6,583 bases of DNA from an uncultured Legionellaceae bacterium (GTDB taxonomy: Bacteria; Pseudomonadota; Gammaproteobacteria; Legionellales; Legionellaceae), in contig CAISSD010000229.1 in the NCBI GenBank assembly GCA_903887975.1, positions 1-6,583 on the forward strand. The letters run 5' to 3'. Below, piece after piece: positions 1 through 6,583 of the stretch (within the stretch, counting starts at the first letter, position 1; each line of letters opens with the position of its first letter). A program made the translations under genes and the position numbers. The notes under the pieces were generated by a model. The model did not search any database. It was not told the origin of the DNA and saw only the letters and a program-made list of their open reading frames with translations.

Positions 1-2
1 CG

Positions 3-2273
3 GGTATTTATATTCCAAGATTTTGCTACCATAAAAAACTCTCGGTTGCAGCCAACTGTAGAATGTGCCTTGTTGGGGTTGAAAACAGTCGAAAAACCGT
101 TCCTGCATGCGCCACACCCATCACGCATGGCATGAAGGTATTTACCAAATCCAAGGAAGCCATTGAATCACAACAAGCGGTTATGGATTTTTTACTCATC
201 AATCACCCGTTGGATTGTCCTGTATGCGATCAAGGTGGTGAATGTGAGCTGCAAGATGTTTCCATGGGTTATGGACACAGTACTTCAGATTATCAAGAAA
301 CCAAACGCTCTGTGGAAGGCGATAACTTAGGGACATTGATTGCCACTGAAATGACGCGCTGTATTCATTGCACTCGTTGCGTGCGATTTGGTGATGAAAT
401 CGCAGGGGTTCGAGAGCTTGGCGCAACTGGTCGTGGTGAGCAAATGGAGATTGGAACCTATGTCGCGCACAGTATGAAATCTGAAGTTTCTGGTAATATT
501 ATTGATTTATGTCCTGTGGGTGCCTTAACGTCAAAGCCTTATCGATTCAGTGCACGTGCATGGGAAATGCAACAGCACGATGGTGTTGCTCCACACGATT
601 GTTTGGGGTCGAATATTCACATCCATACGCTTGCCGATAAAGTCATGCGTGTTGTGCCTAGAGAATCCGATCTCATTAATGAAACCTGGCTGTCTGATAG
701 AGATCGATTTAGTTATATTGCGTTAAATCACAAAACTCGCGCCACACAACCCATGGTTAAACGAAATGGTCAATGGGAAGTTGTGGATTGGCCTAGCGCA
801 TTGAAAGTGGTGGCTGAAGGTCTTGCGCGAGTCATTAAGGAGTATGGACCAGAACAAGTGGCGGCTTTTGGTTCGCATTCAGCAACCCTTGAAGAATGTT
901 ATTTGTTGCAAAAATTAATGCGAAGCCTAGGTGTTCAAAATCTTGATCATCGGATACAACAAACCGATTTTCGCGATCAACACGGTCTGCCTGTGATGTC
1001 TTGCAGCAGCATGTTGGTCTCTGAATTACCCACTCAAAACACTGTTTTTTTAATTGGTTGTAACATCGCACGCGAAGTACCTTTGGTTGGCGTTCGAGTT
1101 CGCAGTGCTTCTTTGAATGGGGCAAAGATTTTTGCGTTAAATCCCATTCAGTATGATTATCATTTTAAAACAGAAAAACATATTGTGGTGTCACCTTCAG
1201 ATATCCCGGTTCAACTCGCATCAATTTTGAGTGTTCTGATCGATAAAAAACAAGATATTCCTCAGTCACTTCAATCATTATTGATGGGGTTAAAACCCAG
1301 TGCTGAAGCAAAAGCCATTGCAAAAGCTTTAAAAAGCGAGAAAGCGGCGATGGTGATGGGAGCTATCTGTGAGCATCATCCCGAAGCAGCCTTAATCAGA
1401 ACATTGGTTGCATTGATTGAACAATGTAGTGGTGCTAATACGTTGCAATTAAGCAGCGGTGCCAATGCAATGGGTGCTAATCTTGCGGGTCTTCTCCCCC
1501 ATCGCTCGGTTGCTGGGCAATTGGTTGAATCAGAGGGATTAACCGCAGACGAGGCCATCAAACAGCAACTTAAGGCTTATGTCTTGATGGGCGTTGAACC
1601 TGGGTTTGACTTTTCCAATCCAGCGACGACTCAAAAAGCCATGGAAAAAGCTGATTTTGTGGTCATGATGACGGCTTTCCATGACGAATCCATGAATGAT
1701 TATGCCGATGTTTTATTGCCGATTGCGCCATTCGCTGAAACATCGGGAACTTATATTAACGTCAATCAATACTGGCAAACGGTTCCAGGCGTGGTGGCGC
1801 CTGTTGGTGAGGCAAGGCCCGCGTGGAAAATTTTGCGTGTTCTAGGCAATTTATTGGATTGTGATGGATTTTCTTACACTTCAACGAGCGATGTGTTGAC
1901 TGAAATTAAAGCGCAATACGACAACATGTTTGCCGTAGAAAGACAACTTTATTATCCTGATGCATTGCCCAGTGTAGAAAAAACATTGGTGCGTGTTGGT
2001 GAGTGGCCACTTTATCGCAACGATATGCTGGTGCGTCGTGTTGAAGCACTACAACATTGCGCTGCAGCAGATAAAGCGTGTATTACCGTGCATTCGGAAA
2101 CGGCTAAAGAATATCAATTAAATGATATGGCTACTGTATCTCAAGGTCATATTGAGATAACATTGCCACTGGTTTGTGATGATCGGGTGGCTCGAGGAGT
2201 GGTTTGTGTGCCTTGTGCCATGAATGAAACCATTGGTTTGGGACATGCCTTTGCGGCAATTACGATTAAATAG
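3..2273 (+). CDS. nuoG: NADH-quinone oxidoreductase subunit G (complex I, 75-kDa subunit homologue), 5'-partial
   Basis: This is the largest peripheral-arm subunit of complex I, on the cytoplasmic side, and it relays electrons from NuoF/NuoE towards NuoI. The frame is open to the left edge, and residues before the first in-window ATG (position 63) already belong to the conserved 2Fe-2S domain. That ATG is therefore an internal Met, and roughly 30 N-terminal residues lie outside the window. Numbering from the codon at 3-5, the N1b ligands are C8, C19, C22 and C36. The His-ligated N5 cluster uses H68, C72, C75 and C81. The N4 cluster uses C120, C123, C126 and C170. After about residue 220 comes a degenerate molybdopterin-oxidoreductase-like domain, with a C-terminal NuoG domain over the last ~100 residues. 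The E. coli-type N7 motif (CxxCxxxC plus a distal Cys) is absent; only a lone C200 lies in that region. In all, 756 residues are visible, so the full protein would be near 785, longer than mitochondrial NDUFS1 (~727) and shorter than E. coli NuoG (~908). The stop TAG lies 8 bp before nuoH. Confidence 0.97.
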   Translation, partial: GIYIPRFCYHKKLSVAANCRMCLVGVENSRKTVPACATPITHGMKVFTKSKEAIESQQAVMDFLLINHPLDCPVCDQGGECELQDVSMGYGHSTSDYQETKRSVEGDNLGTLIATEMTRCIHCTRCVRFGDEIAGVRELGATGRGEQMEIGTYVAHSMKSEVSGNIIDLCPVGALTSKPYRFSARAWEMQQHDGVAPHDCLGSNIHIHTLADKVMRVVPRESDLINETWLSDRDRFSYIALNHKTRATQPMVKRNGQWEVVDWPSALKVVAEGLARVIKEYGPEQVAAFGSHSATLEECYLLQKLMRSLGVQNLDHRIQQTDFRDQHGLPVMSCSSMLVSELPTQNTVFLIGCNIAREVPLVGVRVRSASLNGAKIFALNPIQYDYHFKTEKHIVVSPSDIPVQLASILSVLIDKKQDIPQSLQSLLMGLKPSAEAKAIAKALKSEKAAMVMGAICEHHPEAALIRTLVALIEQCSGANTLQLSSGANAMGANLAGLLPHRSVAGQLVESEGLTADEAIKQQLKAYVLMGVEPGFDFSNPATTQKAMEKADFVVMMTAFHDESMNDYADVLLPIAPFAETSGTYINVNQYWQTVPGVVAPVGEARPAWKILRVLGNLLDCDGFSYTSTSDVLTEIKAQYDNMFAVERQLYYPDALPSVEKTLVRVGEWPLYRNDMLVRRVEALQHCAAADKACITVHSETAKEYQLNDMATVSQGHIEITLPLVCDDRVARGVVCVPCAMNETIGLGHAFAAITIK

Positions 2274-2276
2274 GTA
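2272..2276 (+). promoter_or_regulatory. Ribosome binding site of nuoH (overlaps nuoG stop)
   Basis: A short AGGTA stretch begins inside the nuoG TAG stop codon and lies about 5-7 bases before the nuoH ATG at 2282. It is a weak Shine-Dalgarno match. Its overlap with the upstream stop suggests translational coupling between nuoG and nuoH, which is an inference. Confidence 0.5.
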
Positions 2277-2281
2277 AAAAC

Positions 2282-3304
2282 ATGCTTCATGATGTTGGCA
2301 TATTGGTTTGGATGTTGATTAAGATTTTGGTCATTGTGGTGCCATTACTGCTTTGTGTGGCGTATACAACGTACGCCGAACGTAAAGTCATTGGCTACAT
2401 CCAGCAAAGAATTGGACCCAATCGCGTCGGGGTTAAAGGTTTATTACAGCCCATTGCTGATATATTTAAATTATTGCTCAAAGAAACCATTATTCCCACA
2501 CAATCCAACCGCTATTTATTCATCGTGGCGCCTTTGTTGTCGTTGGTTCCCGCATTGGTCGGGTGGGCGGTTATCCCCTTTGCACCGGGCCTGGTTTTAT
2601 CGAACATCAATGCAGGATTGTTGTTTTTATTCACCGTGAGCTCGCTCGGTGTCTATGGGGTCTTGATTGCTGGTTGGGCATCAAACTCGAAGTATGCAAT
2701 GCTTGGTGCACTGCGAAGTGCTGCACAAACCATATCGTATGAAATCGCCATGGGGTTTTCGATTGTTGGGGTTTTGTTGGCAGCAAAAAGCATGAATCTT
2801 TCGGATATTGTTTTGTCGCAACAAGGTGGTTTCTTGCACTGGTGGGCCATACCGTTATTGCCATTGTTTATGGTGTTTTGGATTGCAGGCATTGCCGAGA
2901 CCAATCGAGCGCCTTTTGATTTGGCTGAGGGCGAGTCAGAAATTGTTGCGGGTTTTCATGTTGAGTATTCATCCATTGGGTTTGCACTCTTTTTTATGGC
3001 AGAATATGCCAGCATGATTTTAATTTCGGCCTTGTTGAGTATTTTATTCTTGGGTGGATGGTTGTCGCCGTTTGAGGGAACGGGCTTTTTGAATGATGTT
3101 TTTTTCTTTGTTCCTGGAATGGTTTGGTTTTTTATCAAAATTGGGTTTTTTCTATTTGTTTATCTTTGGGTTAGAGCCACATTTCCGCGTTATCGGTATG
3201 ATCAACTCATGCGTCTAGGTTGGAAAGTTTTGATTCCAGTGACCATTGTTTGGATTATTGTAACGGCCTTGATGGTGCTTTTGGAGTTGAAACCATGGTT
3301 TTAA
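2282..3304 (+). CDS. nuoH: NADH-quinone oxidoreductase subunit H (ND1 homologue)
   Basis: This integral membrane subunit forms the quinone-binding chamber at the junction of the hydrophilic and membrane arms of complex I. The 340-residue protein has the family's usual length and about eight hydrophobic helices, the first at roughly residues 6-28. Both classical signatures are present. The first loop carries AERKVIGYIQQRIGPNRVG (residues 32-50). The acidic second loop carries AETNRAPFDLAEGESE (205-220), followed by a VAGFHVEYS segment. These loops face NuoB/NuoD/NuoI and shape the quinone tunnel in solved complex I structures. The second loop has Ala at 215, where many homologues have Pro; this looks like ordinary variation. 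The ATG is supported by the preceding AGGTA and by a normal N-terminus. The 3' end overlaps the first 10 bp of nuoI in another frame. Confidence 0.98.
   Translation: MLHDVGILVWMLIKILVIVVPLLLCVAYTTYAERKVIGYIQQRIGPNRVGVKGLLQPIADIFKLLLKETIIPTQSNRYLFIVAPLLSLVPALVGWAVIPFAPGLVLSNINAGLLFLFTVSSLGVYGVLIAGWASNSKYAMLGALRSAAQTISYEIAMGFSIVGVLLAAKSMNLSDIVLSQQGGFLHWWAIPLLPLFMVFWIAGIAETNRAPFDLAEGESEIVAGFHVEYSSIGFALFFMAEYASMILISALLSILFLGGWLSPFEGTGFLNDVFFFVPGMVWFFIKIGFFLFVYLWVRATFPRYRYDQLMRLGWKVLIPVTIVWIIVTALMVLLELKPWF
3283..3286 (+). promoter_or_regulatory. Ribosome binding site of nuoI, inside the nuoH 3' end
   Basis: GGAG lies 8 bases before the ATG at 3295, within the last codons of nuoH. It decides the nuoI start. 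The same frame is open further upstream to an ATG at 3220, but that would add 25 residues unlike any NuoI N-terminus and would overlap nuoH by 85 bp. Confidence 0.75.
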
Positions 3305-3798
3305 ATCTTTATCGATACATCAAGCACTATGTTCGTTCTTTTTTGGGTGTGGATTTATTTTCAGGCTTATCATTAACAGGGCGATATTTGTTTAAGAAAA
3401 AAATCACGGTACAGTTTCCCGAAGAAGCCATGCCGATTTCTCCTCGCTTTCGTGGCATGCTGGCGCTGCGTCGATATCCCAATGGCGAAGAGCGTTGTAT
3501 TGCTTGTAAATTGTGTGAAGCAATTTGTCCAGCTTTGGCGATTACCATAGAATCTGAACAACGGGAAGATGGCTCTAGGCGAACCACACGTTATGACATT
3601 GACGCATTTAAGTGCATTAATTGTGGTTTATGCGAGGAAGCATGTCCTGTGGATTCGATTGTTGTGACGCCCATTCATCATTATCACATGAATGAGCGCG
3701 GGCAAAACATCATGACGAAAGAAAAATTATTGGCGGTGGGCGATTTGATGGAAGCGCAATTGGCTCACGATCGCTTGGTTGACAAAACATATCGATAA
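3295..3798 (+). CDS. nuoI: NADH-quinone oxidoreductase subunit I (TYKY / NDUFS8 homologue), two 4Fe-4S clusters
   Basis: This 8Fe ferredoxin-type subunit carries electrons through clusters N6a and N6b from NuoG to NuoB, next to the membrane. With the start at 3295 the protein has 167 residues, typical of the short mitochondrial/proteobacterial form. Two ferredoxin motifs are intact: C68, C71, C74 followed by C78-P, and C107, C110, C113 followed by C117-P. The Cys before each Pro is expected to ligate the opposite cluster, as in other 2[4Fe-4S] ferredoxins. The N-terminal ~35 residues (MVLNLYRYIKHYVRSF onward) are amphipathic and basic, and in known structures this helix lies on the membrane surface. 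The conserved FRGMLALRRYPNGEERCIACKLC-type region is present (residues 52-74). The gene overlaps nuoH by 10 bp and stops 12 bp before nuoJ. A longer reading from 3220 is possible in frame but unlikely. Confidence 0.97.
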   Translation: MVLNLYRYIKHYVRSFLGVDLFSGLSLTGRYLFKKKITVQFPEEAMPISPRFRGMLALRRYPNGEERCIACKLCEAICPALAITIESEQREDGSRRTTRYDIDAFKCINCGLCEEACPVDSIVVTPIHHYHMNERGQNIMTKEKLLAVGDLMEAQLAHDRLVDKTYR

Positions 3799-3804
3799 AG
3801 AGGT
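3798..3804 (+). promoter_or_regulatory. Ribosome binding site of nuoJ
   Basis: AAGAGGT starts on the last base of the nuoI stop codon and ends 6 bases before the nuoJ ATG at 3811. It is one of the clearest Shine-Dalgarno sequences in the window. Confidence 0.7.
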
Positions 3805-3810
3805 TTATTC

Positions 3811-4407
3811 ATGCATGAGGTTTTGCCCCAGATTTTATTTTATGTGTTTGCAGCCATGGTTGTGTGTGCTGGTTTTCTGGTGATCACACAAAATAATCCA
3901 GTACGTTGCGTGCTGTTTTTGGTTGTTGCTTTTGTTGGAAGTGCTGTGTTGTGGCTTATGGTTGGTGCTGAGTTTTTGGCATTGATTTTGGTCTTGGTTT
4001 ATGTGGGTGCCGTCATGACGCTCTTTTTGTTTGTGGTGATGATGCTGAATATTGACGAAGAATCGGCCAAAAAGAATTTTATCTCTTGGTTGCCCATGGG
4101 GCTTCTTGTGGTCGCTGGCCTTGTGGCCTTGTTTATTAAAGTCCTACCTGGTCATTTTGTCCATGGTTCCTTGGTTGATGTCCCACAGCAAGCTTTAAGT
4201 AATACCCAACAAATCGGTATGGTGTTGTATACCGATTACGTGTATGCATTCATACTGGCGGCAGTTTTGCTGCTGGTTGCCATTATTGCAGCCATTACGC
4301 TGGTGCATCGAGAGCGCCAAGATTCGAAACGACAAAACGTTACCCAACAAATCATGACAAAGCGCTCTGATAGGGTGAAGTTGGTTTCTATGAAAGCTGA
4401 ACAATAA
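3811..4407 (+). CDS. nuoJ: NADH-quinone oxidoreductase subunit J (ND6 homologue)
   Basis: This membrane subunit sits between NuoH and NuoK and couples quinone-site movements to proton translocation. The 198-residue protein has five hydrophobic segments at about residues 6-26, 31-51, 54-79, 91-111 and 143-165. The third contains the family's most conserved run, LVYVGAVMTLFLFVVMML (62-79). This includes the Tyr-Val-Gly-Ala stretch that forms the pi-bulge helix of ND6/NuoJ and switches conformation in structural studies. A hydrophilic tail of about 32 residues follows the last helix and is rich in Arg, Lys and Gln. Five helices and the positive-inside rule would place that tail on the cytoplasmic side (inference). 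The protein is slightly longer than E. coli NuoJ (about 184), mainly because of this tail and the loop before the fifth helix. The start is supported by AAGAGGT just upstream. Confidence 0.96.
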   Translation: MHEVLPQILFYVFAAMVVCAGFLVITQNNPVRCVLFLVVAFVGSAVLWLMVGAEFLALILVLVYVGAVMTLFLFVVMMLNIDEESAKKNFISWLPMGLLVVAGLVALFIKVLPGHFVHGSLVDVPQQALSNTQQIGMVLYTDYVYAFILAAVLLLVAIIAAITLVHRERQDSKRQNVTQQIMTKRSDRVKLVSMKAEQ

Positions 4408-4412
4408 ACATT

Positions 4413-4416
4413 AGGA
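4413..4416 (+). promoter_or_regulatory. Ribosome binding site of nuoK
   Basis: AGGA in the 17-bp nuoJ-nuoK spacer lies 8 bases before the ATG at 4425. This spacer is the longest non-coding stretch in the window and holds nothing else recognisable. Confidence 0.65.
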
Positions 4417-4424
4417 ATTGATTC

Positions 4425-4730
4425 ATGATAGGTCTCACGCATTATTTGATTTTGTCCTCCATCTTGTTTGGTTTAAGCATGTTGGGCATTGTGATTAACC
4501 GACGTAATGTTATTTTGCTGCTGGTGTGTATTGAGCTGATGCTGCTGTCGGTCAACACCAATTTTGTTGCCTGCGCACATTATTATCAAAATACGGCTGG
4601 CGAAATTTTCGTATTTTTTATTTTAACCGTTGCAGCGGCGGAAGCCGCCATTGGTTTGGCCATTGTCATGTTGTTGTATCGTAATCGGGGCAACATCAAT
4701 GTTAAACAAATGAATCATTTAAAAGGGTAG
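4425..4730 (+). CDS. nuoK: NADH-quinone oxidoreductase subunit K (ND4L homologue)
   Basis: This small three-helix membrane subunit is part of the proton path (E-channel region) between NuoJ/NuoA and the antiporter-like NuoN. The 101-residue length is exactly typical of the family. Hydrophobic segments run at about 5-23, 28-50 and 61-84. The two essential buried glutamates are visible: E37 in the VCIELMLLSVN motif (E36 in E. coli) and E73 in the TVAAAEAAIGLAI motif (E72 in E. coli). The conserved NRRN loop (residues 25-28) follows the first helix. The C-terminal ~15 residues are polar. The stop codon TAG lies only 4 bp before the proposed GTG start of nuoL, so the two genes are probably translationally coupled. 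Confidence 0.98.
   Translation: MIGLTHYLILSSILFGLSMLGIVINRRNVILLLVCIELMLLSVNTNFVACAHYYQNTAGEIFVFFILTVAAAEAAIGLAIVMLLYRNRGNINVKQMNHLKG
4724..4727 (+). promoter_or_regulatory. Ribosome binding site of nuoL, inside the nuoK 3' end
   Basis: AGGG in the last codons of nuoK lies 7 bases before a GTG at 4735 and 16 bases before an ATG at 4744. The spacing favours the GTG as the nuoL start. Confidence 0.6.
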
Positions 4731-4734
4731 TCAC

Positions 4735-6583
4735 GTGAATACAATGCATTGCTGCTTGATTATTGTCCTTGCACCGCTTTTTGGGGCGATGATGGCGGGG
4801 TTTTTTCGAAATTATATTGGTAAAATCGGTGCGCACTCAGTCACCATCAGCGGGGTTTTGTTGTCGTTCATGACATCACTCTACTTAAGCCAGCAAATGA
4901 TTTTGGGCCAAGGCCTTCATTATAACCAAAATGTATACACGTGGGCCAGTGGACTAAACGGCTATGGCTATGATTTTCATCTTGGGTTTTTAATTGATCC
5001 CTTGACCTGTGTGATGATGGTGGTGGTGACGTTTGTTTCTTTGTTGGTCCATGTTTATAGCATTGGCTACATGCAGGAAGACGAAGGTTATGGACGATTT
5101 TTCAGTTATATTTCGTTGTTTACCTTCATGATGTTGGTGTTGGTGACTGGCAATAACTTCCTACAGCTGTTTTTTGGTTGGGAAGGTGTTGGTTTGGTGT
5201 CTTATTTGTTGATTGGATTTTGGTATCAGAAAGAAGCGGCAAATCAAGGCAGTATGAAAGCTTTTTTGGTGAACCGTGTCGGCGATTTTGGTTTTATTTT
5301 GGGGCTGGGATTGATTTTAGCGTATACCGGAAGCCTGGATTATAACGAAGTGTTTCACCATGTTGGCACACTCAAAGAACAATCCATTGAAATGATACGA
5401 GGACATTCATGGTCGCTTGTGACGGTGATAGGCTTACTGTTGTTCGTCGGCGCCATGGGAAAGTCGGCGCAAATTCCCTTACACGTATGGCTTCCGGAAT
5501 CGATGGAAGGTCCAACACCCATTTCAGCATTAATTCATGCGGCAACCATGGTCACAGCCGGAGTGTTCATGCTGGCAAGAATTTCCCCATTGATTGAATA
5601 TTCATCAACAGCATTAAGTGTTGTGATGGTGATTGGTGCCACAGGCGCATTATTTACTGGAATTTTAGCGTTGGTGATGAATGACATCAAACGCGTGATT
5701 GCGTATTCTACGCTCTCGCAACTGGGATACATGATGGTGGCCATGGGTGCTTCCGCTTTTAGTGCTGGAATTTTTCATCTGCTAACCCATGCGTGTTTTA
5801 AAGCACTATTATTTTTGGCTGCGGGCTCGGTCATTATGGGCATGCATCACGAACAAGACATGCGTAAAATGGGTGGTTTGTGGAAAAAAATGCCTTGGAC
5901 TTATGTGACCTTTTTGGTTGGAAGTCTTGCGCTCTGTGCGATACCACCATTTGCGGGATTTTTCTCAAAAGACACCATCATCGAAGTTGCGAAGCTCTCC
6001 AAAATCAATGGCAGTGCGTATGCTTATGTCTGTGTTGTTCTTGGCGCGATGGTTACAGCACTTTATACGTTTAGAGCGTTTTTTATGACGTTTCATGGCA
6101 AGCCACGCATGGACGATAAAACCTGGTCGCATGTTCATGAGTCCCCACTTACAGTGATTGTGCCTTTGGTTTTGTTGGCCATACCGTCACTGCTGGTTGG
6201 GTATTTTATGTATGAACCCATGTTGTTTGCCAAACCTTCATTATTGCAGTCGTCTTTGTTTGTATTGCCTGAGCATGAAACTCTGAAACACATGGCGCAT
6301 GAAGATCCCACACCTTGGGCGCTGATGAGCCATGTGTTTGGTTCGGTTGCCTATTGGCTTACGTTGTTGGGTATTTTTATAAGCTGGCTATTGTATATGG
6401 TTTATCCCAAGATACCGAACCTTTTGGCGAAACATTATGCATTGATTTACAATATATTGCTCAATAAATATGGTTTTGATGCCTTCAACAATTGGTTCTT
6501 TGTACGGGGAACACGTGCTTTGGGCGCATGGTTTTATCGATTTGGTGATCAAAAGTTAATCGATGGCATCCTTGTGAATGGAA
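4735..6583 (+). CDS. nuoL: NADH-quinone oxidoreductase subunit L (ND5 homologue), 3'-partial
   Basis: This is the distal antiporter-like pump subunit of the complex I membrane arm. Direct translation gives 616 uninterrupted residues to the right edge with no stop. The start is taken as GTG 4735 because AGGG is well spaced from it; ATG 4744 would shorten the protein by three residues. The protein is polytopic throughout. Landmarks are E150 in the GWEGVGLVSYLLIGFWY segment (E144 in E. coli), D184 in NRVGDFG, K243 in GAMGKSAQIPLHVWLPE (K229), H268 in ISALIHAATMVTAG (H254), H348/H352 and K356 in FHLLTHACFK, and K412 in PPFAGFFSKD (K399). These form the charged half-channel axis of the family. The region from about residue 562 (NLLAKHYALIYNILLNKYGFD) matches the long lateral helix, and the final GDQKLIDGILVNG motif precedes the last membrane helix. 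Only a few tens of residues should be missing. Relative to E. coli there are about 8 extra residues between E150 and K243. Confidence 0.97.
   Translation, partial: MNTMHCCLIIVLAPLFGAMMAGFFRNYIGKIGAHSVTISGVLLSFMTSLYLSQQMILGQGLHYNQNVYTWASGLNGYGYDFHLGFLIDPLTCVMMVVVTFVSLLVHVYSIGYMQEDEGYGRFFSYISLFTFMMLVLVTGNNFLQLFFGWEGVGLVSYLLIGFWYQKEAANQGSMKAFLVNRVGDFGFILGLGLILAYTGSLDYNEVFHHVGTLKEQSIEMIRGHSWSLVTVIGLLLFVGAMGKSAQIPLHVWLPESMEGPTPISALIHAATMVTAGVFMLARISPLIEYSSTALSVVMVIGATGALFTGILALVMNDIKRVIAYSTLSQLGYMMVAMGASAFSAGIFHLLTHACFKALLFLAAGSVIMGMHHEQDMRKMGGLWKKMPWTYVTFLVGSLALCAIPPFAGFFSKDTIIEVAKLSKINGSAYAYVCVVLGAMVTALYTFRAFFMTFHGKPRMDDKTWSHVHESPLTVIVPLVLLAIPSLLVGYFMYEPMLFAKPSLLQSSLFVLPEHETLKHMAHEDPTPWALMSHVFGSVAYWLTLLGIFISWLLYMVYPKIPNLLAKHYALIYNILLNKYGFDAFNNWFFVRGTRALGAWFYRFGDQKLIDGILVNG

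Noticed and set aside
63..65. ATG as the start of nuoG
   Set aside because: The frame is open to the left edge, and the 20 residues before this Met include two of the four N1b cysteines (C8, C19). It is an internal codon of a gene cut by the window.
199..1561. Minus-strand open readings at 199-426, 835-1125 and 1376-1561
   Set aside because: They lie wholly inside conserved nuoG coding sequence, have low-complexity translations with no recognisable domain, and show no ribosome binding site or gap that would suggest a real antisense gene.
2334..3138. Alternate-frame and minus-strand open readings within nuoH
   Set aside because: All are shadows of a complete, well-conserved NuoH. Their translations are rich in Cys, Trp, His and Ser, as expected from out-of-frame membrane-protein codons.
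3098..3162. T-rich stretches that could resemble an intrinsic terminator
   Set aside because: The T runs encode Phe-rich membrane helices of NuoH, no GC-rich hairpin precedes them, and they lie in the middle of a gene.
4195..4442. Two overlapping minus-strand open readings across the nuoJ end and nuoJ-nuoK spacer
   Set aside because: They run antisense to the nuoJ tail, resemble no known protein and have no space for a promoter. Operon continuity argues against an insertion here.
5409..6074. Small open readings inside nuoL (5409-5597 +, 5535-5744 -, 5880-6074 +)
   Set aside because: Direct translation of the third reading position set gives an uninterrupted, motif-complete NuoL across this whole region, so these are frame shadows.
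1..6583. Novel accessory system, mobile element, CRISPR or RNA gene
   Set aside because: Essentially every base belongs to conserved complex I genes or to their spacers of at most 17 bp. No direct repeat arrays, terminal inverted repeats, tRNA-like folds or foreign gene insertions were seen.

Overview
This window is an internal piece of a nuo operon, which encodes the proton-pumping NADH:quinone oxidoreductase (respiratory complex I, NDH-1). Every gene is on the + strand, in the order nuoG (5' end outside the window), nuoH, nuoI, nuoJ, nuoK, nuoL (3' end outside the window). This is the classical bacterial order within nuoA-N. The genes are packed tightly: junctions range from a 10-bp overlap (nuoH/nuoI) to a 17-bp spacer (nuoJ/nuoK), and each has a recognisable Shine-Dalgarno stretch. 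No promoter, terminator, RNA gene, mobile element, repeat array or CRISPR was seen, and no gap exceeds 17 bp. The window therefore looks like the middle of one long transcript.

The proteins work as one complex. NuoG and NuoI belong to the hydrophilic arm and carry Fe-S clusters that pass electrons from NADH towards quinone: N1b, N4 and N5 in NuoG, N6a and N6b in NuoI. NuoH forms the membrane floor of the quinone chamber. NuoJ and NuoK link it to the antiporter-like pump subunits. NuoL is the distal antiporter-like subunit. All visible cluster ligands, and the key membrane Glu/Lys/His residues of NuoK and NuoL, are present, so the enzyme appears functional.

The likely host is a gammaproteobacterium, judged from remembered resemblance of NuoG (for example the stretch around the N1b cluster) to Legionella-type sequences. 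The composition is moderately AT-rich. NuoG lacks the extra N7 cluster motif found in the E. coli protein, so this is the more mitochondrial/alphaproteobacterial-like form of complex I. The Legionellales placement is an inference and was not tested by a search.

I looked for an undescribed system and did not find one. The minus-strand and alternate-frame open readings lie inside conserved nuo genes and have no independent support. The findings listed are small annotation or evolutionary points of low to moderate interest.
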